14,625 nt of DNA from Bacteroidales bacterium (lineage in GTDB: Bacteria > Bacteroidota > Bacteroidia > Bacteroidales > Bacteroidaceae): NCBI GenBank assembly GCA_004552195.1, contig SFPC01000047.1:1-14625 (forward strand), read 5' to 3'. A model generated the notes under the pieces. That model had not been told where the DNA came from, ran no database searches, and was given only the letters and a program-made list of their open reading frames with translations. The position numbers and the translations under genes were made by a program. Shown piece after piece: positions 7,075 through 14,423 of this stretch (its first letter is position 1; each line of letters starts with the position of its first letter).

Positions 7075-7926
7075 TTACCTGATCATGTTTTCTAAAGCCA
7101 GCACCAGGATGCCTTCTGCCCCCAAATCCTTGAGCTGTTCGATTTTCTCCCATAGTTCCTCTTCGCGGATGACCACGTGGAGCGAGCACCAACTCTCGTC
7201 CGCCAAGGGCAGCACGGTGGGGCTGCGCATACCCGGGATGAGGGCTACGGCCTCGGCCACTTGGGTCTTCGGGATGTTCATCAGCACGTACTTCATGCCC
7301 CGGCTCTCCACGATGGACGAGAAGCGGAAACGGAGCTTTTCGATTTCGGCCAATTTCTCCGCCGGCAGTTGCGGATGAGCAATGAGTGCAGCTTCGGAGT
7401 GGAACACCTTTTCCACCTCCACCAGGCCGTTCTGCACCAGCGTGCCGCCGCTCGACACGATGTCGAAGATGCCGTCGGCCAGTCCCACGGCGGGAGCAAT
7501 CTCTACCGAGCCGGCAATTTCGTGGATTTCGGCTTCGATGTGCTGTTGCTCGAAATAGTCGTGCAGGATGTGAGGGTAGGAGGTAGCCACCCGTTTCCCG
7601 TTGAACCACTGCGGCCCGTCGTAGCCCGCATCGCGGGGCACGGCCAGCGAGATGCGGCATGCACCGAAGTCCAGCGGCATCACCACTGCCACCTCCTGCT
7701 TCCGTTCAGCCACTTCGTTGAGCCCCACAATGCCCACGTCGGCCACGCCCATGGCCACGGCCTGTGGAATGTCATCGTCGCGCAGATAGAGCACTTCGAT
7801 GGGGAAGCCCGAAGCGCGGGCCACCAGTTTACGTTTGCTTGCCGCCACGTTGATGCCGGCATCTTCAAGGAGTTTCATGCTGTCCTCGTTGAGGCGGCCC
7901 TTGGCTTGAATGGCTATTCTTAACAT
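7075..7926 (-). CDS. hisG: ATP phosphoribosyltransferase, long form HisG
   Basis: HisG condenses ATP with PRPP, the committed and feedback-controlled first step of the pathway. The protein has 283 residues, the length of the long HisG class. Residues ~1-207 form the two catalytic lobes, with the PRPP-binding segment GLADGIFDIVSSGGTL at about 148-163. Residues ~208-283 form the C-terminal ACT-like regulatory domain that binds histidine. Having this domain means that no separate HisZ subunit is needed, and none is seen. It is the first gene of the operon, 192 bases upstream of hisDCNB, and the gap holds a palindromic element. The start ATG at 7924-7926 follows a -7-like box by about 50 bases. 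Confidence 0.97.
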   Translation of the reverse strand: MLRIAIQAKGRLNEDSMKLLEDAGINVAASKRKLVARASGFPIEVLYLRDDDIPQAVAMGVADVGIVGLNEVAERKQEVAVVMPLDFGACRISLAVPRDAGYDGPQWFNGKRVATSYPHILHDYFEQQHIEAEIHEIAGSVEIAPAVGLADGIFDIVSSGGTLVQNGLVEVEKVFHSEAALIAHPQLPAEKLAEIEKLRFRFSSIVESRGMKYVLMNIPKTQVAEAVALIPGMRSPTVLPLADESWCSLHVVIREEELWEKIEQLKDLGAEGILVLALENMIR

Positions 7927-7976
7927 ATAGGATGGTTTATGAGTTGTCTTGGATAAGGTTGCTTAGTTAAGCTGTG

Positions 7977-7985
7977 CAAAAATAG
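7977..7985 (-). promoter_or_regulatory. -7 promoter box for the his operon
   Basis: On the minus strand this reads TATTTTTGC, an exact fit to TAnnTTTGC. It would start transcription near 7970 and give a leader of roughly 45 bases before the hisG ATG. No good -33 TTTG was found at the ideal distance, so the call rests on the -7 box and position. No leader peptide with a histidine run and no attenuator was seen. Confidence 0.55.
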
Positions 7986-8040
7986 CAAATGGATTGTTAT
8001 TGTACGTATTTACCTTTCTTTTTTCTATATAAAAGGCATG

Positions 8041-8058
8041 AATTGTGTGAATTGTGTG
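8041..8058. repeat. Tandem 9-bp direct repeat in the divergent promoter region
   Basis: AATTGTGTG occurs twice in immediate succession (8041-8049, 8050-8058) about 60 bases upstream of the hisG -7 box and 140 bases upstream of the one for the efflux operon. The position would suit a regulator binding site, but this is inference. The rest of the 334-base region 7927-8260 is AT-rich and, apart from the two promoter boxes, shows nothing further that I can assign. Confidence 0.35.
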
Positions 8059-8171
8059 AAAAGAAGGGCTTAGCAGCGCGTTTGAGGTTTCAAATTGTGT
8101 CAGCCGGTTCCCCCCCTGTCGCGCTGTAAAACTACGGCACGTTTGTTCCATTTCACTTTTTTATGAAACCT

Positions 8172-8207
8172 TTTGGGGCTATGCCCTGTGAAAAGCCTTA
8201 TTTTTGC
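8172..8207 (+). promoter_or_regulatory. Promoter of the tripartite efflux operon
   Basis: TATTTTTGC at 8199-8207 matches the Bacteroidetes -7 consensus exactly. A TTTG at 8172-8175 lies about 26 bases upstream, measured box start to box start, which suits a -33/-7 pair. Transcription would begin near 8213. This supports translation from the ATG at 8261 rather than from the in-frame TTG at 8204 or ATG at 8219, which lie within or almost at the transcription start. Confidence 0.65.
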
Positions 8208-8260
8208 GACACAAACGAATGGTGAAAATCACCTGCTTAACGACAGACAAACCAAACACT

Positions 8261-9751
8261 ATGCTATTTCCCCTCATTTCCAAAAGACGGTGTTTCGCCC
8301 TGACGTGCTGGTTCACGGCCTTGCTGTTGCAGGCACAGCCGGCGGTGTTGTCGCTCGACAGCTGCCGCGCCATGGCCTTGCGCAACAACAAGCAGTTGGC
8401 CCAAACCCGCCTCGCGCTCGAAAAAGCCGGGTGGGAGCACGAAGCGGCGCGCACCAATTACCTGCCCAAGGTGAGCCTTACCGCAGGCTATATGCGTACG
8501 GGCAAACAAGTGTCGCTGCTGAGCGATGAACAGAAGCGAAAGCTCAATAACCTCGGCACTACCGCCGCCGGCGGCATGGGACAGGCCATGCAGCAGTTGG
8601 CGGCAGCCAATCCCGACCTGCTGCCGCTGCTTCAGGGCTTGGGCGGCTGTCTGCCTGCGCTGGAACAGGGCGGCAACGCCTTGGGGCAGGGGCTAACCGA
8701 TGCGCTCCACACCGACACACGCAACATGACGGCAGGGCTCATCCTGCTGACGCAACCCCTCTATATGGGCGGCAAAATCCGGGCCTACGACCGCATCACG
8801 CAGCTGCAGCGCCAGGTGGCCGCCGACGGCTTGCGAACGGAGCAGCACGAGGTGATGCTCGCCGTGGACAAGGCTTACTGGCAGACGGTTTCGCTGGCCA
8901 ACAAACGCCGTTTGGCCGTGAAATACCGCGATATGCTGGCGCGCCTCGACTCCGACGTGGTGAAGATGGTAACTGAGGGCGTGGCTACACGCAGCAACGA
9001 ACTCTCCGTGAGTGTCAAGCTCAACGAGGCGGAGATGACGCTCACGAAGGTGGAGGACGGACTTACCCTGTCGCGGATGCTGCTCTGCCAGCTCTGCGGA
9101 CTGCCCTTGGACAGCCGTCCCGCCTTGGCCGACGAGCTGAGCAGCGACCTGGCGGTGAGCACAGAGAACCTGCAGCCCGATGTGGCCGGAGCATTGCAAA
9201 ACCGTCCCGAACTGTGCCAGCTAAGTACGGCACAAAGCATCTACGAGGAGAAGGTGAAGATAGAACGCTCGGCTTTTCTGCCGCAGCTTGCCCTGACGGG
9301 TGGCTATATGCTGTCCAATCCCAACGTGTTCAACAGTTTTGAGCGCAAGTTCAACGGCACGTGGGGCGTGGGTGTGGTGCTGAAAGTTCCCGTGTGGAAC
9401 TGGGGCGAAGGAAAGTACAAGGTGCGTGCCGCCAAGGCCGAAGCCTCAATGGCCGGGTTGAAGCGCGACGAGGTGCGCGAACAGGTGGAGCTACAGGTTA
9501 CGCAGGAGGCTTTCCGCGTGAACGAAGCCGCGCGCAAACTGCAACTCAGCCTGAAAAACCTGGACAAGGCGGAGGAGAACCTCCGCACGGCACGCCTCGG
9601 GTTTGCCGAAGGTGTCATCACCACGTCCGACTTGCTGGCGGCACAAACCGCCTGGCTCCAGGCTCACAGCGACAAGATCGACGCACAAATCGACATCAAG
9701 CTCAGCCGTGCAGCTTACGACAAGGCCATTGGACAATCAGGTCATGATTGA
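8261..9751 (+). CDS. TolC-family outer-membrane efflux channel protein
   Basis: This is an outer-membrane factor that would form the exit duct of a tripartite exporter. From the ATG at 8261 it has 496 residues, usual for the family. Residues 1-26 form a signal peptide, with KRR at 8-10, a hydrophobic core FALTCWFTALLL and likely cleavage after the AQ at 25-26. Two outer-membrane efflux (OEP) repeats follow, and the characteristic QPLYMGGKIRA strand is at about 165-175. The second half contains long amphipathic helices ending in a typical 'GVITTSDLLAAQTAWLQA' segment. An unusual Gly/Gln/Leu-rich stretch at about 95-155 sits where the first surface-exposed hairpin is expected and is longer than in minimal TolC proteins. 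It is the first gene of the operon, 291 bases ahead of the adaptor gene. Substrate is unknown. Confidence 0.9.
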   Translation: MLFPLISKRRCFALTCWFTALLLQAQPAVLSLDSCRAMALRNNKQLAQTRLALEKAGWEHEAARTNYLPKVSLTAGYMRTGKQVSLLSDEQKRKLNNLGTTAAGGMGQAMQQLAAANPDLLPLLQGLGGCLPALEQGGNALGQGLTDALHTDTRNMTAGLILLTQPLYMGGKIRAYDRITQLQRQVAADGLRTEQHEVMLAVDKAYWQTVSLANKRRLAVKYRDMLARLDSDVVKMVTEGVATRSNELSVSVKLNEAEMTLTKVEDGLTLSRMLLCQLCGLPLDSRPALADELSSDLAVSTENLQPDVAGALQNRPELCQLSTAQSIYEEKVKIERSAFLPQLALTGGYMLSNPNVFNSFERKFNGTWGVGVVLKVPVWNWGEGKYKVRAAKAEASMAGLKRDEVREQVELQVTQEAFRVNEAARKLQLSLKNLDKAEENLRTARLGFAEGVITTSDLLAAQTAWLQAHSDKIDAQIDIKLSRAAYDKAIGQSGHD

Positions 9752-10042
9752 CCGGCAGCCCGGAGAAATACTTCAGGCTTCTTCATCATGGCTCTTCATT
9801 CCATAACAAAAGATGAAGACAACGGGGACAACATGAAACAACTTATTTCCCGGTTGTTCGGCTTTACGACAAACACTGACAACTGCTGATTTGATGGCTT
9901 TAGTTGTTGTCTGTAGTTGGATTGCCATTAAGAAGTTGTCTGTAGTTTTCAGCGTTGTCGTCAACTATCCTAATTTATTATTGTTATTGACAATTTCGCA
10001 TCATTCTATCATCTACTACTCTGAAACAAACTCTGCAATCTC
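9752..10042. other. Non-coding gap between the tolC-like and hlyD-like genes
   Basis: This 291-base gap contains no convincing gene. It does contain a 13-bp direct repeat GTTGTCTGTAGTT at 9906-9918 and 9935-9947, and several short GACAAC/GTTGTC words that could pair weakly (for example ACAACT near 9879-9884 with AGTTGT near 9902-9907). No terminator with a U-tract and no consensus -7 box stands out. The gap is long for an operon, so the adaptor and permeases may have a promoter of their own. Confidence 0.4.
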
Positions 10043-11029
10043 ATGTCCAGACAAAAACCAAATCTCTTGCCCACCATCATTATCCTTGCGGGCATTGTTA
10101 TCTTAGTAATCATAGGCAGTATGTATGCCTTTAGCGAAACTGACGAGACCATCCAGGGACAGGCCGACGTTACGGAGTACCGTGTGTCGAGCAAGGTGCC
10201 CGGGCGCATACTGAAATACTATGTGAGGGAAGGCCAGCAGGTACATGCCGGCGACACGCTGGCCCTGCTCGAAGCTCCCGACGTTTCGGCTAAGATGGAA
10301 CAGGCACGGGCAGCCGAAGAGGCCGCTGCTGCCCAGAACCGCAAGGCCGAGAAGGGCGCACGTCAGGAACAGATTGCCGCAGCCTACGAAATGTGGCAGA
10401 AAGCGCAGGCAGGGGCGGAAATAGCCCGCAAGTCGTACGAAAGGGTGAAACGACTCCACGACCAAGGCGTGATGACGGCACAGAAACTCGATGAGGCTAC
10501 GGCCAACCTCAACGCTTCGATGGCTACGGAAAAGGCTGCCAAAGCGCAGTATGACATGGCGAAGAACGGAGCCGAGCGCGAGGACAAGGAGGCCGCTGCC
10601 GCCATGGTGAGCCGCGCCAAAGGGGCGGTGAACGAAGTGGGCTCCTACCTGCGCGAAACGGTGCTGACGGCAGCTGCCGACGGCGAGGTGACGGAGATAT
10701 TCCCGCAGCCCGGCGAGCTCGTCGGCACGGGAGCCCCCATCATGAACATCGCGCTCATGCAGGATATGTGGGTGAGCTTCAATGTGCGCGAGGACTATCT
10801 CTCCGCCTTCCCCATGAACGGCAAGATAAGGGCGGTTGTCCCCGCGTTGCAGAACCGGGAGGTGGAGCTGAAGGTGTATTACTTGAAAGACCTCGGCTCT
10901 TATGCTGCCTGGAAGGCCACGAAAACAACGGGCCAGTTCGACCGCAAAACCTTCGAGGTGAAAGCCGCACCCTTGCAGGAAGTAAAGGGATTGCGCCCCG
11001 GCATGAGTGTACTGCTGGTAATGAAATAA
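10043..11029 (+). CDS. HlyD-family periplasmic adaptor (membrane fusion protein)
   Basis: This is an adaptor that links an inner-membrane transporter to a TolC-type channel. The 328-residue length and layout resemble YbhG and HlyD_D23-type proteins. An N-terminal membrane anchor spans about 11-30. The first lipoyl half-motif is at about 42-78 (VSSKVPGRI...GDTLALLEAPD). A long Ala/Lys/Glu-rich coiled-coil hairpin runs over about 80-200, with the tip sequence RVKRLHDQGVMTAQKLD near 134-150, which fits the RLxxxGxxS/T TolC-docking motif. The second lipoyl half and beta-barrel follow from about 205 (AADGEVTEI...GELVGTGAPI). It ends 154 bases before the first permease; that gap holds a large palindromic element. 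Confidence 0.92.
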   Translation: MSRQKPNLLPTIIILAGIVILVIIGSMYAFSETDETIQGQADVTEYRVSSKVPGRILKYYVREGQQVHAGDTLALLEAPDVSAKMEQARAAEEAAAAQNRKAEKGARQEQIAAAYEMWQKAQAGAEIARKSYERVKRLHDQGVMTAQKLDEATANLNASMATEKAAKAQYDMAKNGAEREDKEAAAAMVSRAKGAVNEVGSYLRETVLTAAADGEVTEIFPQPGELVGTGAPIMNIALMQDMWVSFNVREDYLSAFPMNGKIRAVVPALQNREVELKVYYLKDLGSYAAWKATKTTGQFDRKTFEVKAAPLQEVKGLRPGMSVLLVMK

Positions 11030-11030
11030 T

Positions 11031-11155
11031 GTATAAAGAGTCGAAAGTGGAGAGTTTTAAGTTTATATGGTCGCCATGAAGTGCTGTAATCTTTGCTCAG
11101 TGGGCATAATTGTAAACTTTTGACGATAAACTTCTCAACTTTCAACTCTTTATAC
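11031..11155. repeat. Palindromic intergenic element, copy 2 (hlyD-permease gap)
   Basis: The left arm at 11031-11065 (beginning GTATAAAGAG) and the right arm at 11127-11155 (ending CTCTTTATAC) are complementary over about 28 bases with a few mismatches. The core at 11066-11126 differs from the GTCGAAGCGG core of copies 1 and 3. The right arm contains CAACTTTCAACT (11136-11147), also found in copy 3 at 12425-12436. The transcript would form a long AT-rich hairpin between the two genes. Confidence 0.8.
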
Positions 11156-11183
11156 ATTTACATGAAACACATTAAATCAACCC

Positions 11184-12335
11184 ATGTTTCCCATAATCCT
11201 ACGCGAACTTCGGCATATCACACGCCGCCCCATCTACCTTTTCGGCATGGTGTTGGCCCCTTTGTTCTGCTGTCTGTTCTTCACCTCCCTGATGCAGGAA
11301 GGACTGCCCGAGAAACTGCCCATGGGACTGGTCGATGAGGACCGCACGGCCACCAGCCGCAACATAGCCCGCAACCTTGACGCTTTCCAGATGGTTGACG
11401 TGGCACACGTGTACGCCAACGCCACCGAGGCGCGTCGTGCCGTGCAGCGGGGAGAGGTGTACGGTTTCTACTACATTCCTCAAGGAACGGCTGCGGAGGT
11501 GAACCGCAGGCGTGTGCCCACCGTGTCGTTCTACAGCAACTACTCCTACCTCATTGCCGGTTCACTGCTCTATCGCGATATGCGCATGATGTCGGAACTG
11601 GCCTCGGGAGCTGCCACACGCTCCGTGCTCTACGCCAAAGGAGCTACGGAACGGCAGGCCATGGCCTACCTCCAACCCATCGTCATTGACATGCACGCTG
11701 TGGGAAACCCGTGGCTGAATTACAGCGTTTACCTTTCCAATATCCTCATTCCCGGTGTGTTGGGCATCTTCGTCTTCATGATCACGGTGTACAGTCTGGG
11801 CTCGGAAATCAAGTTCGGCACGGCAGACCAACTTCTGGAACTGGCCGGGCAGTCCGTGGTGCGGGCTGTGACGGGAAAGCTGCTGCCCCAGCTGCTCGTA
11901 TTCCTGCTCACCGGCACCGCCATCGTCGTGTGGCTCTATGGCTTCCTGCATTTTCCCTGCCACGGCGGCTTACTCCGGATATGGGCGGTGATGGCGCTGT
12001 TTGTCATGGGTTGTCAGGGTCTGGGCGTGTTCATGTTCGCCATGTTGCCCACGTTGCGCCTGGCCCTCTCGTTCGCCTCGCTGTGGGGAGTCATCTCCTT
12101 CAGCATTTCCGGTATGTCGTTTCCCTGCATGGCCATGCACCCTGTACTCCAAGGGCTGTCGCTACTGTTTCCCCTGCGCCATTACTACCTGCTCTACGTG
12201 AACACGGTACTCAACGGCTATCCGCTCTCGAACGCCTGGCCCTACCTGCTGTGCCTGTTGGCCATGGCCCTGCTACCGTGGCCCTGTATGCCTCGCCTGA
12301 AGAAAGCGTTGGCGAATTACCGTTATGAACCATAA
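11184..12335 (+). CDS. ABC-2 type transporter permease (first)
   Basis: This is an inner-membrane permease of the ABC2_membrane_3 / YhhJ-YbhS-YbhR type. The 383-residue sequence shows the expected topology. One transmembrane helix lies at about 17-36. A ~145-residue periplasmic domain follows, with the LPMGLVDEDRTATSR segment near 45-59 typical of this family. Then come five more hydrophobic segments near 183-204, 233-253, 264-288, 292-312 and 352-370. The SGMSFPC...LFPLRHYY stretch at about 309-335 matches the conserved SG-S/T-FP...P--HY signature of these permeases. It presumably pairs with the second permease as a heterodimer. No ATPase is encoded nearby. Confidence 0.9.
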   Translation: MFPIILRELRHITRRPIYLFGMVLAPLFCCLFFTSLMQEGLPEKLPMGLVDEDRTATSRNIARNLDAFQMVDVAHVYANATEARRAVQRGEVYGFYYIPQGTAAEVNRRRVPTVSFYSNYSYLIAGSLLYRDMRMMSELASGAATRSVLYAKGATERQAMAYLQPIVIDMHAVGNPWLNYSVYLSNILIPGVLGIFVFMITVYSLGSEIKFGTADQLLELAGQSVVRAVTGKLLPQLLVFLLTGTAIVVWLYGFLHFPCHGGLLRIWAVMALFVMGCQGLGVFMFAMLPTLRLALSFASLWGVISFSISGMSFPCMAMHPVLQGLSLLFPLRHYYLLYVNTVLNGYPLSNAWPYLLCLLAMALLPWPCMPRLKKALANYRYEP

Positions 12336-12338
12336 ATA

Positions 12339-12436
12339 GTTGAAAAGTTTAGAGTTTAGGGTTAAAAGCCATGATGTCGAAGCGGCTTGCACAACGTATG
12401 ATAAACTATAAACTCTAAACTCTTCAACTTTCAACT
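12339..12436. repeat. Palindromic intergenic element, copy 3 (permease-permease gap)
   Basis: The left arm AGTTGAAAAGTTTAGAGTTT (from 12339) pairs with a right arm at about 12403-12436 that includes AAACTCTAAACTCTTCAACT. The core has TGTCGAAGCGGCTTGC at 12375-12390, identical to copy 1. Relative to transcription, the core is reversed compared with copy 1, because the his operon runs on the other strand. The element fills almost all of the 116-base gap. Confidence 0.85.
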
Positions 12437-12451
12437 TTATTTCCCCCACCT

Positions 12452-13654
12452 ATGCAAAATAAATTTCATTGGCTGACGCTGCTGCGCGATGAATTGCTGG
12501 GCCTCTTCAAAGACCAGGGCGTACTCATCTTCTGCCTGCTCGTACCCTTGGGCTATCCCTTGCTCTATGCCTTTATCTATACCAACGAGGTGGTACACGA
12601 GGTGCCCGTGGCGGTGGTGGACGATTGCCGCTCCGCCCAGAGCCGTGACTATCTGCGGCGGTTAGATGCCACTGCGGAAGTGAAGATTATTTCCCACTGC
12701 GCCAACATGACCGAGGCGGAGGCACTTATCCGTCAACGGGAGGCTTACGGAGCTGTCTATATCCCGCGCGATTTCAGCCGCCGGCTGGCGCGGGGGGAGC
12801 AGGTGGCGGTGAGTGCTTATGCCGACTTAGGCGGTATGCTCTATTATAAGGCTGTGCTGACGGCCAACACCAACGTGAGCTTGGACATGAATGCGGAAAT
12901 CAAGGTGGAGCGTGCCGGTGGCACCACGGCGGAGGAGGACCGGGTGGCCGAACATCCTATCCGCTACGAGGAGGTGTCGCTCTTCAATCCCCAAACGGGC
13001 TTTGCCGCTTTCCTCATACCTGCCGTGCTCATGCTCATCATCCAGCAGACGTTGCTACTCGGATTCGGCATGGCGGCCGGTACGGCCCGGGAGCGTGGCG
13101 AATTTACCAATCCGCTCATGACGCGCCGAAATCCCGCCGGGTTGTTGCGGGTGGTGTGGACCAAGGCACTGGTGTATCTGCTTGTCTACATTCCCCTCTC
13201 CATCTATATATTAGGCGTTGTGCCCCGTTTGTTCAGCTTACCCCAACTGGGCAACCCGTGGGAAGTGGGGCTATTCGTGTTACCCTATACCGTGGCTTGC
13301 ATCTTCTTTGCCATCACGGTGAGTGTGCTGGTCCGCCAACGCGAAATGTGCATTCTGCTCATCGTGTTCACCTCCGTGCCGTTGCTGTTCATTTCCGGCC
13401 TTTCCTGGCCGGGGAGTGCTATGCCCGGTGTGTGGAAGGCCGTGAGCTACCTTTTCCCCTCCACCTTCGGCATCCGTGGCTTTGTTTCCATGAACAACAT
13501 GGGGGCAAGTCTGACCGACGTGCGCCACGAATGGAACATGCTGTGCGTGCAGTCGGTTGTCTATTGTCTGACAGCCTGTGCCGCTTATGCCGTGACCGTC
13601 CGCGACTCGCGGAAGCGCATCGTTGAGGCGTGGCGGCGGTTGTCGGGTAGATAA
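12452..13654 (+). CDS. ABC-2 type transporter permease (second)
   Basis: This is a second ABC-2 family permease of 400 residues, distinct from but laid out like its upstream neighbour. Helix 1 is at about 24-43. A periplasmic domain spans about 44-180, with VPVAVVDDCRSAQSRDY at 51-67 corresponding to the family's VDxDxS-type segment. Helices follow near 183-206, 238-257, 271-295, 299-318 and 362-383. The ISGLSWP...LFPSTFGIRGF segment at about 314-344 matches the conserved SG-S-P...FP signature. A basic C-terminal tail (RDSRKRIVEAWRR) is cytoplasmic by the positive-inside rule. It is the last recognisable gene of the operon. The start ATG at 12452 lies just past the palindromic element. Confidence 0.9.
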   Translation: MQNKFHWLTLLRDELLGLFKDQGVLIFCLLVPLGYPLLYAFIYTNEVVHEVPVAVVDDCRSAQSRDYLRRLDATAEVKIISHCANMTEAEALIRQREAYGAVYIPRDFSRRLARGEQVAVSAYADLGGMLYYKAVLTANTNVSLDMNAEIKVERAGGTTAEEDRVAEHPIRYEEVSLFNPQTGFAAFLIPAVLMLIIQQTLLLGFGMAAGTARERGEFTNPLMTRRNPAGLLRVVWTKALVYLLVYIPLSIYILGVVPRLFSLPQLGNPWEVGLFVLPYTVACIFFAITVSVLVRQREMCILLIVFTSVPLLFISGLSWPGSAMPGVWKAVSYLFPSTFGIRGFVSMNNMGASLTDVRHEWNMLCVQSVVYCLTACAAYAVTVRDSRKRIVEAWRRLSGR

Positions 13655-13708
13655 CGTACTGGTTTCGCTTCGCCTTGTCCATCGCTGAAAGCCGACGTTC
13701 GGTTTCCA

Positions 13709-13771
13709 GGAGTTGTTCCCACAGGTCCGGGAGTTGTTTCCACAAGTCCGGGAGTTGTTCCCACAAGTCCG
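13709..13771. repeat. Three tandem 21-bp repeats
   Basis: Three adjacent 21-base units (13709-13729, 13730-13750, 13751-13771) follow the pattern GGAGTTGTTCCCACAAGTCCG and differ at only one or two positions each. A degenerate partial fourth copy follows. They start about 55 bases after the second permease stop codon. In one minus-strand frame they would encode a repeated seven-residue unit, but that frame has no gene-like context, so I treat them as a non-coding minisatellite. Confidence 0.85.
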
Positions 13772-13916
13772 GGGCTTGTTTTGCCTAATCAAGGAACCCG
13801 GCGAAATAGTCGGCGAGTTGTGAAGAGAACTACACGTAGTGTCCGGCCGGGCAGGCGAAGCGAATCAATCATGCTGAAAAAGCCGCAATCCGTTTGGGAA
13901 ATACTCTTTTCGCATG

Positions 13917-13930
13917 CGTATATATATACG
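13917..13930. repeat. 14-bp perfect alternating AT palindrome
   Basis: CGTATATATATACG is fully self-complementary and is embedded in CGCATGCGTA...CGTATTTTAC. It sits 20 bases outside the left end of the 264-bp palindrome. Such tracts extrude easily or melt under supercoiling. Any role, for example as an insertion hot spot, is inference. Confidence 0.5.
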
Positions 13931-13950
13931 TATTTTACTTCCCGGAAAAA

Positions 13951-14214
13951 GTATTCACCCCTTCACACAGAGCGCGTTTTCCGTTGATTTTCATGGGTTT
14001 CCAGTGTGAAGGTTTTGTTTTTCAAGCATTCACAGGGGCGGTGAATGCCGGTGAAGGGCGGAAAGAGCAAGCCTTCACGAAAGAAAACCGCTGAAAGTCA
14101 AGTAGTTAGCGGTATAAAAGCCCTCCGTGCTGTGAACACTTGAAAATCCAAACCTTCACACCTGAAGTTCTTGAAAATCAGGAGAGAATGAACTTCATGT
14201 GAAGGGGTGAATAC
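13951..14214. mobile_element. 264-bp symmetric palindromic element (MITE-like)
   Basis: Three pairs of complementary blocks are all centred on the same point, 14082.5. The outermost is GTATTCACCCCTTCACA (13951-13967) with its exact complement at 14198-14214. Next, 13985-14015 pairs with 14150-14180 at 25 of 31 positions. Then 14019-14035 pairs with 14130-14146 at 15 of 17. The middle ~94 bases are less symmetric but contain ACCGCT/AGCGGT arms near 14087-14113. GTGAA/TTCAC words recur about ten times. No open frame of note is inside. The outer arms are flanked by A and T runs, and no clear target-site duplication was found. A non-autonomous transposable element, a recombination site or a protein-binding array are all possible. 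Confidence 0.75.
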
Positions 14215-14423
14215 ATTTTTGGCGGATAAAAAACGTAAAGAGTATCTATTATTTAACGCATTTAACTTTCGCTTACACCGATATTACCCCAAAGTGTATG
14301 ATGTTGGGCGATTAGTAGAATGAGCAATTCTTCTTGGAGAGACAGACATGATGGAGCTTACTTTGTTCTACACTCTTGAATGGTGGCAGCAGGCATTTCG
14401 TAACAGTGTCAAAGACGTTATCC

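Noticed and set aside
8204..8260. Upstream in-frame starts (TTG at 8204, ATG at 8219) for the TolC-like gene
   Set aside because: They overlap or directly follow the -7 promoter box, so the mRNA would not contain a usable leader. The signal peptide begins properly at the ATG at 8261.
9752..10042. A small gene or riboswitch between the tolC-like and hlyD-like genes
   Set aside because: The short frames there have no recognisable similarity, and the possible stems are too weak to call a structured RNA.
13709..13771. The 21-bp tandem repeats as a CRISPR array
   Set aside because: The units abut without spacers, and no cas genes are present.
13781..14094. Short + strand frames of 66-68 codons across the 264-bp palindrome
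   Set aside because: They run through repeat DNA, have no recognisable similarity and no promoter or start context.
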